Under the pieces are notes generated by a model, which ran no database searches, was not told where the DNA came from, and was given only the letters and a program-made list of their open reading frames with translations. A DNA stretch of 64,000 bases from Caulobacteraceae bacterium (GTDB lineage: Bacteria > Pseudomonadota > Alphaproteobacteria > Caulobacterales > Caulobacteraceae). A program made the translations under genes and the position numbers. The stretch is taken from contig DAIDGR010000017.1 in assembly GCA_027452265.1 (NCBI GenBank), forward strand, positions 1 through 64,000. The letters run 5' to 3'. Positions 9,361 through 16,642 of the stretch are shown in pieces. The number at the start of each line of letters is the position of its first letter. Positions within the stretch are counted from its first letter, which is position 1.

Positions 9361-11642
9361 GGCGGGGGTGGGGCGAGAATCTCGCGCTTGCCGGCGTGGT
9401 TGGCGGGACCCACGATCCCTTCCTGCTCCATCCGCTCCATCAGAGACGCCGCGCGATTATAGCCGATCTGCAGGCGACGCTGGATATAGCTGGTGGAGGC
9501 CTTGCCGTCGCGCGTCACCACCGCCACGGCCTGATCATAGAGGCTGTTGGCCGCCTCGCCGTCCAAACCGCCGCCGTCCATGCCGCCGATCTCATCGGCC
9601 GCCTCGGTGACGTCCTCCAGATATTGCGGCTCGCCCTGGGTTCTCAGGAAGCGGGCCACCTTTTCGACCTCGCCGTCCGAGACGAACGGGCCGTGCAGGC
9701 GGGTGATGCGCCCGCCCCCGGCCATGTACAGCATGTCGCCAAAGCCCAGCAGCTGCTCAGCGCCCTGCTCCTGCATGATGGTTCTGGAGTCGATCTTGGA
9801 GGTCACCTGGAAGCTGATACGGGTGGGGAAGTTGGCCTTGATGGTGCCCGTGATCACATCCACGGACGGCCTTTGGGTCGCCATGATCAGATGGATGCCC
9901 GCCGCGCGCGCCATCTGAGCCAGACGCTGCACCGCGCCTTCGATGTCTTTGCCCGCCACCATCATCAGATCGGCGACCTCATCGATCACCACCACCAGAT
10001 AGGGCATGGGTTCGGGTCTCAGCTTCTCCTCTTCGAAGATCGGCCGTCCCTTTTCGTCGAATCCGGTCTGGACGGTACGGACGAAGTGCTCGCCCTTCTC
10101 CTTCGCCTCCGTCGCGCGCTCATTATAACCGGCGATGTTGCGCACCCCGATCTTGGACATGCGGCGGTAGCGGTCTTCCATCTCCCGCACAGTCCATTTG
10201 AGGGCGACAATCGCCTTCTTCGGGTCGGTGACCACCGGCGCCAGAAGATGCGGAATGCCGTCATAGGCGCTCAGCTCCAGCATCTTGGGGTCGATCATGA
10301 TGAACCGGCATTTTTCGGGCGGATGCCGGTACAGGATCGAGAGGATCATGGCGTTGACGCCAACCGACTTCCCTGAGCCGGTCGTGCCCGCGATCAGGAG
10401 GTGCGGCATACGCGAGAGGTCAGCGATATAGGGCTCTCCGCCGATCGTCTCGCCCAGGGCCAGGGGCAGGACTTGGCCGGCCTTCTCAAACTCGGCGCTC
10501 GACAGCAGATCGCGCAGGTACACCGTCTCGCGCTTGGCGTTGGGCAGTTCGATGCCGATGGCGTTGCGGCCGGGCACCACGCTGACGCGGCACGCGGCGA
10601 CGCTCATCGAGCGGGCGATATCGTCCGAAAGCGCCACGACCCGGGCCGACTTCACCCCCGCCGCCGGGACCAGCTCGTAAAGCGTCACCACTGGCCCAGG
10701 GCGGATGTTATCGATCTGACCGCGGACGCCGAACTCGGCCAGGACCTCCTCCAGGAGGCGGGCGTTCTGCCGCAAGGTCGCTTCGTCGAACCCCGCCGCC
10801 CGGGCTTCGGGCTTGGCCAGCATGGCCAACTCCGGCAGATGAAATCCCGTGTCCGCGAAGGGCAGGGTGGGCTGCTTTTCGCGCGCTTCCCGGCTGGACT
10901 GACGCGGCGCCGCGCGGCGCGTGCGGATCTCGGGCTCCGCCTCCATGGCGTCCTGGGTCGCGTCATCGGGATCCATGTCGTCCTGTGGCGGCGTCGGCTC
11001 CGGCCGGGCCGGTCGCAAACGTGGCTTGGGCGCGGCGGCGAGCGGTATCGTCGGAGCCTTCCAGCCCACGCGTCGCCCGCCGAGCAGCCGTAGGGCGAGG
11101 GTCGCGCTGATCAGCCCGGTGAGGGCGAGGCACCCCGTGGCGTAGAGCGCAGGGCGGGCGAGGCCGGTTCGGGTGAAGACATCGAGAGCGGCGGCATAAA
11201 GCCCATCGCCGATCACGCCGCCGACGCCGCAGGCGAGGGGCCAGATCCGCGGGGCGGGCAGGGCGGCCAGGGCCCCGGCCAGGAACAAGGCCGCCAATAT
11301 CCCCAGAAGCCCCCGGACCACGGTCCCGCTGACCCGTGCGGGCGCGGCGCCCAGCAGCCGATCCAGACCGGCGGCGATCATCAGGACCGGGATGAGCGCG
11401 GACGACAGGCCCAATCCCTGCAGGAAGAGGTCCGCGACCACGGCGCCCGATCCGCCCATCAGGTTGCGCGCGGCCTGGTAGGAGGCGGCGTCCAGGCTCG
11501 GATCGCCAGGGTGGAAGGTGATCAGGGCCAGGGCCAGGCCCAGGCCGAGCACGAGGAAGGGCGCGCCGCCCAGGCGCACGAGAAGGCCCGGGGCCAACAG
11601 GCCGCGGGCTCCGGACGCCACACGTGCGAACGGACTGACCAT
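9357..11642 (-). CDS. ftsK: DNA translocase FtsK
   Basis: A septal DNA pump that clears and aligns the chromosome termini during division. I start it at the ATG at 11640-11642, preceded by AGGGAG at good spacing; the longer frame would need a TTG at 11708. The 761-residue protein has four or so N-terminal membrane segments within the first 190 residues, a Pro/Arg/Glu-rich linker, then the motor: Walker [10 protein letters not shown] near residue 417, Walker [14 protein letters not shown] and [20 protein letters not shown]. The C-terminal gamma winged helix ([21 protein letters not shown]) recognises KOPS/dif-proximal sites. It is coupled to lolA. Confidence 0.96.
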   Translation of the reverse strand: MVSPFARVASGARGLLAPGLLVRLGGAPFLVLGLGLALALITFHPGDPSLDAASYQAARNLMGGSGAVVADLFLQGLGLSSALIPVLMIAAGLDRLLGAAPARVSGTVVRGLLGILAALFLAGALAALPAPRIWPLACGVGGVIGDGLYAAALDVFTRTGLARPALYATGCLALTGLISATLALRLLGGRRVGWKAPTIPLAAAPKPRLRPARPEPTPPQDDMDPDDATQDAMEAEPEIRTRRAAPRQSSREAREKQPTLPFADTGFHLPELAMLAKPEARAAGFDEATLRQNARLLEEVLAEFGVRGQIDNIRPGPVVTLYELVPAAGVKSARVVALSDDIARSMSVAACRVSVVPGRNAIGIELPNAKRETVYLRDLLSSAEFEKAGQVLPLALGETIGGEPYIADLSRMPHLLIAGTTGSGKSVGVNAMILSILYRHPPEKCRFIMIDPKMLELSAYDGIPHLLAPVVTDPKKAIVALKWTVREMEDRYRRMSKIGVRNIAGYNERATEAKEKGEHFVRTVQTGFDEKGRPIFEEEKLRPEPMPYLVVVIDEVADLMMVAGKDIEGAVQRLAQMARAAGIHLIMATQRPSVDVITGTIKANFPTRISFQVTSKIDSRTIMQEQGAEQLLGFGDMLYMAGGGRITRLHGPFVSDGEVEKVARFLRTQGEPQYLEDVTEAADEIGGMDGGGLDGEAANSLYDQAVAVVTRDGKASTSYIQRRLQIGYNRAASLMERMEQEGIVGPANHAGKREILAPPPP

Positions 11643-11854
11643 TCGCGTCTCCCTGCTGGAGCGCGGCGCGCCGGGCGGAAACCGCTCGGAGATCGCCCGT
11701 CCGCTCAAGACCTTCGAAATGAAGCCCGACGGAAGGCCTGCGCGCGCGCGACCGTATCGTGCTCCCTTGGGGCCGATAAATCCTAAGATGAGTCTATCCG
11801 TGACGGGAAACCGTTAAGGCCGGGTTGTCTTCCCTCGCCGCGAGAGCCTCGGGA

Positions 11855-12541
11855 TCAGACGATCTTGAAGGCCACTTCGCCGACGCCCTCGATCTCGCCC
11901 TGGACCCTGTCGCCGCGGACGAGCGGGCCAACGCCCTCAGGGGTGCCGGTGAAGATCAGATCACCGGGCGCCAAGGTCCAAAGGCGCGAGGCCTGGGCGA
12001 TGATCTCAGGCACGCTCCAGATCATGTCGCTAAGCGATGCGTCCTGTCGCGTGGCGCCATTGACGCTGAGGGCAATGCGCCCCTGCGGGGCGGCCCCGGC
12101 CCCGGCCCAGGGCCTGATGGGCCCCATGGGGGCGGAGGCGTCGAAGCTCTTGGAGGCCTCCCAGGGCTGACCCTTGTCCTTGGCGGCCGACTGCAGGTCG
12201 CGGCGCGTCAAATCCACGCCTGCCGCATAGCCGAACACGCAATCAAGGGCGGCGGATGTGTCGATGTCCGCCCCGCCGGCGCCAAGCGCCACCACGAGTT
12301 CGATCTCGTGATGCAGGTTGGAGGTGGCCGAGGGATAGGCGATATCGGCGCCATCGGTCCGGACCGCATCCGCAGGCTTGGCGAAAAAGAAGGGGGGCTC
12401 GCGGTCGTCTCCGCCCATTTCACGGCGGTGCGCGGCATAGTTCCGACCGACGCAAAGGATGCGACGGACCGGGAAAAGCTCCGCCCGGCCAAGCACCGGA
12501 ACGACGGACTGGGACGGGGCGGGAATGACAAAGGCGCTCAT
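11855..12541 (-). CDS. Fumarylacetoacetate hydrolase (FAH) family protein
   Basis: A 228-residue metal-dependent hydrolase or decarboxylase of the FAH/YcgM class, acting on C-C bonds of diketo acids such as acylpyruvates. Visible landmarks are ILCVGRNYAAHRREMG, PPFFFAKPADAV, the metal ligands in LHHEIELVVALG, GVDLTRRDLQ and the C-terminal GDLIFTGTPEGVGPLVRGDRV. Family length is normal. The exact substrate cannot be read from the sequence. It lies 212 bp upstream of ftsK on the same strand but is probably a separate unit. Confidence 0.88.
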   Translation of the reverse strand: MSAFVIPAPSQSVVPVLGRAELFPVRRILCVGRNYAAHRREMGGDDREPPFFFAKPADAVRTDGADIAYPSATSNLHHEIELVVALGAGGADIDTSAALDCVFGYAAGVDLTRRDLQSAAKDKGQPWEASKSFDASAPMGPIRPWAGAGAAPQGRIALSVNGATRQDASLSDMIWSVPEIIAQASRLWTLAPGDLIFTGTPEGVGPLVRGDRVQGEIEGVGEVAFKIV

Positions 12542-12602
12542 GACCTCGACTTAGCGGAGGGCGCCCTGTGAAGCCAAGGCCTCCCGCGGCCAGAGGATGG
12601 GC

Positions 12603-14093
12603 TCAGGACGTGGTCTTCAGGGCCCGTGACCGCGCGACCAGCAGGGCGGCGGCGATCTGGTGGACATTGTAGGGCTTCCGCACCACCGGCGCGGCGAATT
12701 CCGAGGTCACCCCGCTGGTCTCACCATAGCCTGTGGCGAAGATGAACGGGACGCCGCGCCCGGCCAGGCGCGCGGCGACGGGAGCCACGGACCTGCCGTT
12801 CAGATTGGTGTCGAGCACCGCGCCGTCCAGTTCGACTTCGACCATACGCTCGGCTTCGGAGAGGTTCGAGGCCACGCCGACCACCTTTGCGCCGGCGTGA
12901 GTCAGCCCGGTCTCAAGCTCCAGCGCCAGCAGCACGGCGTCTTCCACAACCAGAAGCCGCAGTCCTGAAATGTCCGCGGGGCCGTCATCCCCGTAGGACA
13001 TACCATCGCGGTCGCCCTCGATGCGGGCGGCCCCACGGCCCAACCCCGGCCGCCGGGCCTCGCCAGCCATGGCCGATTGATCCCCCACGAGCCGCGCCAT
13101 GAGCCCCCGAGGGGTAAAGGCCAGGGACACCTCGCCGCCAAGCTCCCGGCCCGATACCCGCTCCAGAAGGGTGCGGCCAAAGCCTCGATCCGGATTGAGG
13201 GCCGGGGGCGGCCCCCCGCTCTCCACCCATTCCAGATCGAATCCGCCTTCCGGAAGCTCCCGCCAACGCAGGTCGACCCGCCCTGAGTCCGCCGACAGGG
13301 CCCCATGCTTCAGGGCGTTTTCCGCCAGTTCGTGCAGGGCAAGGCCCAGGGCGTTCGCCGCCTTGGGCGACAGGACGAGGTTCGGCCCGGCCCAGGCCAC
13401 CCGGCCCTCGGGCAGACGCCCCAGCATGGCCTCGGCGAGGCTGTTCAGGCTCACGCCCCGCCAGTGGCGCGCGGTGAGAAGACTGTGGGTCACGCCCAAG
13501 GTATCGATCCGCCCGAGAAAGGCGTCGAGACACACCTCCATCGAGCTGGCGTGGCGCGCCGAAAGGGTGGCCAGGGACTGAATCGCCGCCAACAGGTTCT
13601 TCACCCGATGGTCTTGCTCGGCGTCGTCCTCCGCCGGGCCGGGGCCCGGCCCGGTCGGCCAGGGCGCCGGAGCGGATCCGGCGTCGCGCGTCTCCTCTTC
13701 GCCGATGTCGCGCAGAACCCCGGCGACGCCGATCAACTGGCCAAACCCGTCTTGTATCGGCGACGCGGTGATCTCCAGCCGCCGCGGCGGCGCGCCGTTG
13801 GGGCCAGAAAAACGGATCAGAAGGCTCCGACGTCGCCGGCCCGCCATCACATCGCGGATCATGGCCCGGGCCGCATCCCGGTCTTCAGCTGGGAGACACG
13901 CCGCCAGATAGGCGCCGCCGCGCGTCTCAAGAACGCCCTCTGGCAGACCGGTCAATTCCGCGAGGCGCGCGCTGACGTGGATCCGATCGCCCCCCGCATC
14001 CCAGATGAATTCCGCCATGCCGGCCGCTCCGAGCGCCGTGCCGACGACATCGGTGAAAAGGGCGGAGGGTGACGCTACGGAACGAGACGCCAT
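12603..14093 (-). CDS. Hybrid HWE-family sensor kinase: PAS, HWE kinase, receiver
   Basis: A soluble 496-residue sensor kinase. Order: PAS-like domain (about 20-130, ending LIGVAGVLRDIGEEE), HWE kinase core with phospho-acceptor His162 (DHRVKNLLAA), N-box LHELAENALKHGA (Asn259), the family WxE motif (WVESGGP), and a C-terminal receiver (about 377-490) with Glu/Asp in VVEDAV, phospho-acceptor Asp428 and Lys in VRKPYN. No membrane segment is present, so the signal is probably cytosolic. I start at the ATG at 14091-14093; a GTG at 14099 is also possible. HWE kinases often feed the general stress response, and the phyR locus begins 550 bp away, but a link is inference only. Confidence 0.87.
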   Translation of the reverse strand: MASRSVASPSALFTDVVGTALGAAGMAEFIWDAGGDRIHVSARLAELTGLPEGVLETRGGAYLAACLPAEDRDAARAMIRDVMAGRRRRSLLIRFSGPNGAPPRRLEITASPIQDGFGQLIGVAGVLRDIGEEETRDAGSAPAPWPTGPGPGPAEDDAEQDHRVKNLLAAIQSLATLSARHASSMEVCLDAFLGRIDTLGVTHSLLTARHWRGVSLNSLAEAMLGRLPEGRVAWAGPNLVLSPKAANALGLALHELAENALKHGALSADSGRVDLRWRELPEGGFDLEWVESGGPPPALNPDRGFGRTLLERVSGRELGGEVSLAFTPRGLMARLVGDQSAMAGEARRPGLGRGAARIEGDRDGMSYGDDGPADISGLRLLVVEDAVLLALELETGLTHAGAKVVGVASNLSEAERMVEVELDGAVLDTNLNGRSVAPVAARLAGRGVPFIFATGYGETSGVTSEFAAPVVRKPYNVHQIAAALLVARSRALKTTS

Positions 14094-14258
14094 GTCCACA
14101 GCCTACGACCTTGACGTTCAATGCCAAGAGCGTTGCGACATTCTTCTCGCGATGGCTATCAAGCGTGGCCCTGGCGCCGCTATTTTGCAGCCGTTCTGAA
14201 CCCTTCGGCCGGCCCGCGCGTTTTCGCGGCCGTCCCCCCCTCAATCGGAGATCCCGCC

Positions 14259-14597
14259 ATGAGTGCAGAAACGTCCGAGGCCTCAGCCGCTGCGGCCGCC
14301 GCCGCCGCGTCGGGTCGTGAAGCCATCGCCGACGCCCTCGCCGCCGCCGAAAAGGTCATCGCCGAAGCAGGCCGCCGCGCCGAACAGCATCTCAAGGAGA
14401 CCGAGAAGGTGCTTCGCGCCAACCTCGAACGCCTCAAGGATCAGGCGAGCCGCTACAGCGAGACGGCGCGGGAGTCGGTGGATGACGCCCAGAAGCTCTT
14501 CGTCGAGCGGGTCAACGAGCAACCGGTCACCGCGACGTTCATCGCTCTGGGCGTGGGGTTCGTCCTTGGAGTGTTGTTTTCTGGCAGCCGGCGCTGA
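14259..14597 (+). CDS. DUF883/ElaB-type membrane-anchored protein
   Basis: A small protein (112 residues) with an Ala-rich N-terminus, a long amphipathic helix (about residues 20-85, heptad-like, rich in Ala/Glu/Lys/Arg) and one C-terminal membrane segment ending GVLFSGSRR. The motif VNEQPVTATFIALGVGFVLG is the ElaB/YqjD/DUF883 C-terminus, whose E. coli members anchor ribosomes to the inner membrane. The start is chosen at the ATG at 14259 with GGAG eight bases upstream; upstream in-frame codons have no such signal. I see no EcfG-type promoter in front of it. Confidence 0.82.
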   Translation: MSAETSEASAAAAAAAASGREAIADALAAAEKVIAEAGRRAEQHLKETEKVLRANLERLKDQASRYSETARESVDDAQKLFVERVNEQPVTATFIALGVGFVLGVLFSGSRR

Positions 14598-14641
14598 AAC
14601 CACCCGTCAAAGCAACCTCTGCCTCGCGACCCGCCCTGGAG

Positions 14642-15439
14642 TCAGCCGGCGGCGTCGCCCTGGCGGCCAGGATGAAAGAATAGCGCCTGACCGACCGCAG
14701 CCTTAACCGTCTCGGGCTGGAACGGTTTGGTGATCAGGAACGTCGGCTCCGGTCGCTCGCCGGTGAGAAGGCGCTCGGGGAATGCGGTGATGAAGATCAC
14801 CGGCACGTCGTGCTCGGCCAGGATATCCTTGACCGCGTCGATGCCCGAGGAGCCGTCGGCCAGCTGGATGTCAGCCAGGACCAGGCCAGGGCGAACCTCG
14901 CGCGCCAGGGCCAGAGCCTCGCTGCGGGTGGCGGCCACACCGGGCACGCGGTGCCCCAGGTCCAGGACCAGGGCTTCGATGTCGGCGGCGATCACCGCCT
15001 CGTCCTCGATGATCAGGACGTCCGTCGCGAGCTCGGCGTCGATTTCCCGCTGCGCCCGGGCGATGAGTTGCTCGATCCGGGACGGCTCGACCGACAGGAC
15101 CCGTGCGGCGTCCGCGTTGGAGAACCCTTCGAGGGCGGTGAGCAGAAAGGCCTGGCGGGACAGAGGCGCAAGCCTCAAAAGCCGTTCTGCCGGCGCGGTT
15201 CCGTCGCGCCGGGGCGCCCCGGACGGTTCGGGCAAACCCGCCGCTTGCAGCACGTTCTGGAACGCGCGGTACAGTCCGAGACGTGGCGGCAGCTCAGCCG
15301 GCCACGCGCCCGAATCCGCCGCCAGCCCCTCGAGGGCCGCGCGAACATAGCCATCCCCCAGGGCCTGGTCGCCCAGCAGAGCGCGGGCGTATCTCCTGAG
15401 GAAAGGCAGGTGAGGCGCGATGACCTGGATCAGGCTCAT
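14642..15439 (-). CDS. phyR: General stress response regulator PhyR
   Basis: PhyR is the anti-anti-sigma switch of the alphaproteobacterial general stress response: when phosphorylated, its sigma-like domain binds NepR and frees EcfG. The 265-residue protein has an N-terminal ECF-sigma-like domain (about 1-135, SRQAFLLTALEGFSNADAARVL) and a C-terminal receiver (140-255) with Glu145/Asp146, phospho-acceptor Asp190 (VLADIQLADGSSGID), Thr218 and Lys238. I start at MSLIQVIAPH; a longer frame would run through the predicted promoter. It is divergent from nepR across a 361-bp regulatory gap. Confidence 0.96.
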   Translation of the reverse strand: MSLIQVIAPHLPFLRRYARALLGDQALGDGYVRAALEGLAADSGAWPAELPPRLGLYRAFQNVLQAAGLPEPSGAPRRDGTAPAERLLRLAPLSRQAFLLTALEGFSNADAARVLSVEPSRIEQLIARAQREIDAELATDVLIIEDEAVIAADIEALVLDLGHRVPGVAATRSEALALAREVRPGLVLADIQLADGSSGIDAVKDILAEHDVPVIFITAFPERLLTGERPEPTFLITKPFQPETVKAAVGQALFFHPGRQGDAAG

Positions 15440-15504
15440 GAAGACTCCGTCAGGTCCGGGCCCCCCTCGAAATGGACGGCCCACGGCGACGCTTGCCGCA
15501 TCCA

Positions 15505-15530
15505 AACGCCGCAATGGCGCAGGCGGTTCC
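15505..15530 (-). promoter_or_regulatory. Predicted EcfG-type promoter for phyR
   Basis: On the minus strand GGAAC (15530-15526) and CGTT (15508-15505) are separated by 17 bp, matching the alphaproteobacterial GSR consensus GGAAC-N16/17-CGTT. The CGTT element lies 65 bp before the phyR start codon. It implies that PhyR is made under EcfG control, as is known in Caulobacter. The call rests on consensus match and position only. Confidence 0.72.
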
Positions 15531-15583
15531 GCGTCGATGAGCCCTGCAAGGCCACGATTTACCCGGGTCCTGAGCCGCTGCAG

Positions 15584-15608
15584 GGAACCGGCCGATCATC
15601 CGGACGTT
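15584..15608 (+). promoter_or_regulatory. Predicted EcfG-type promoter for nepR-ecfG-phyK
   Basis: On the plus strand GGAAC (15584-15588) and CGTT (15605-15608) are separated by exactly 16 bp, a perfect match to the GSR consensus. Transcription would start near 15615, leaving an unusually long leader of about 185 nt before nepR. That leader contains the inverted repeat at 15664-15719. Confidence 0.75.
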
Positions 15609-15663
15609 AGCCCGACACGCGATTGTTCCGGACACGATCTTGCGCCATGTCGTCCAGGGGTCG

Positions 15664-15719
15664 TCTAGAGCGAAGTTCGAGCCGAGGGAATTGCGACGGA
15701 TATGGTTGTTCGCTCTAGA
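15664..15719. repeat. 11-bp perfect inverted repeat in the nepR leader
   Basis: TCTAGAGCGAA at 15664-15674 is repeated exactly in inverted orientation at 15709-15719 (TTCGCTCTAGA), with 34 bp between. The outer halves each contain CTAG palindromes. A further GCTCTAG is at 15775-15781. No coding sequence overlaps the region 15440-15800. It may be a long-range hairpin in the leader or a paired operator; no run of T follows, so a simple terminator is unlikely. Confidence 0.6.
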
Positions 15720-15800
15720 GTCAAAGATTTACGCGTCATCTGTCGGCCCAGACGGTTCCCATCTGGTCGAACGGCGCTCTAGCGGGGATTTGAGGGGCAG

Positions 15801-16037
15801 ATGACCGAGCCCAGGATGCGATCTCCCGATCTGGAGGAAATGAAACTCCGTCAGCAGGCGATCGGCGAGGGCCTTCGCCAGATCTTCGATGACGTGGTCA
15901 ATGAGCCGGTCCCGGAAGACTTTCTCGATATTCTGCGGCGCGCCGAGGCGCCCCACCGGGATGAGCCGCCGACCGGGGATGTGGGCCCTGCGGATATGGG
16001 CGCTGGGGATATGGGCGCTGGGGATGCCGCCGGATGA
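15801..16037 (+). CDS. nepR: Anti-sigma factor NepR
   Basis: NepR holds EcfG inactive until phosphorylated PhyR captures it. The 78-residue protein has the two-helix NepR core (residues 15-50: KLRQQAIGEGLRQIFDDVVN, then EPVPEDFLDILRRAE). It is followed by an acidic tail with five-residue repeats (D-V/M-G-P/A-A/G) that I do not know from other NepR proteins. The stop overlaps the ecfG start in ATGA, so sigma and anti-sigma are translationally coupled. ATG at 15801 is preceded by GAGGGGCAG, a good ribosome binding site. Confidence 0.92.
   Translation: MTEPRMRSPDLEEMKLRQQAIGEGLRQIFDDVVNEPVPEDFLDILRRAEAPHRDEPPTGDVGPADMGAGDMGAGDAAG
15978..16022 (+). repeat. Three 15-bp tandem repeats in the nepR 3' end
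   Basis: GATATGGGCGCTGGG occurs twice in a row (15993-16007 and 16008-16022), preceded by a degenerate copy, GATGTGGGCCCTGCG, at 15978-15992. The repeats are in frame and encode D-V-G-P-A, D-M-G-A-G, D-M-G-A-G in the acidic NepR tail just before the ecfG start. Confidence 0.85.
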
Positions 16038-16642
16038 GTTCGGGCGAGACGCCGGCCGGGCCCGCGCCCGCCGACCGCGACGAGACTTTCAAGCGCGACC
16101 TCGTGAAGCTGATCCCTCAGCTCCGCGCCTTCGCACGCACCCTGACCGGAGACCCCACGGCGGCGGACGACCTGGCCCAGGACGCCATGCTCAAGGCCTG
16201 GGACGCCCGGGCCAGCTTCCGCATGGGTACGAATATGAAGGCCTGGACCTTCATGATCCTGCGAAATGTCTTCTACTCGGAGAAGCGGCGGTCTTGGCGC
16301 CAGACCGCGCTGGATCCTGAAACGGCCGAACGCACCCTGGTGGCGGTGGACGATCCCTCATCCCCGGTCGCTCTGGATGAACTGCGCCAGGCTCTCGCCG
16401 CCCTTCCGGCGGAGCAGCGTGAGGCTCTGATCCTGGTGGGCGCTGGGGGATTCGCCTATGAGGAAGCGGCGGAAATCTGCGCCTGTGCGGTGGGAACGGT
16501 GAAGAGTCGGGTGAGCCGAGCCAGGCGGGCGCTGCAGGACATCCTGGCCCGGGGAGCCTATGAGCGCGACCGTGCGCCCGCCAGTGCCGCCATGGACGCG
16601 ATCCTGGCCCAAGCGGAGCGACTGAGCGGCGTCCGCCGATGA
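16034..16642 (+). CDS. ecfG: ECF sigma factor EcfG (SigT-type), general stress response
   Basis: The 202-residue sigma factor directs RNA polymerase to GGAAC-N16/17-CGTT promoters. Region 2 spans about residues 20-90 (LRAFARTLTGDPTAADDLAQD, then AWTFMILRNVFYSEKR) and region 4 about 130-185 (LAALPAEQREALILVGAGGF, then GTVKSRVSRARRALQ). It lies between nepR (ATGA overlap) and phyK (4-bp overlap), the canonical GSR order. Regulation is through NepR sequestration and, by the predicted promoter upstream of nepR, by its own product. Confidence 0.95.
   Translation: MSSGETPAGPAPADRDETFKRDLVKLIPQLRAFARTLTGDPTAADDLAQDAMLKAWDARASFRMGTNMKAWTFMILRNVFYSEKRRSWRQTALDPETAERTLVAVDDPSSPVALDELRQALAALPAEQREALILVGAGGFAYEEAAEICACAVGTVKSRVSRARRALQDILARGAYERDRAPASAAMDAILAQAERLSGVRR

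Noticed and set aside
14100..14258. EcfG-type promoter in front of the DUF883-type gene
   Set aside because: GGAAC is present at 14079-14083 but the nearest CGTT lies more than 30 bp away, well outside the 16-17 bp spacing.
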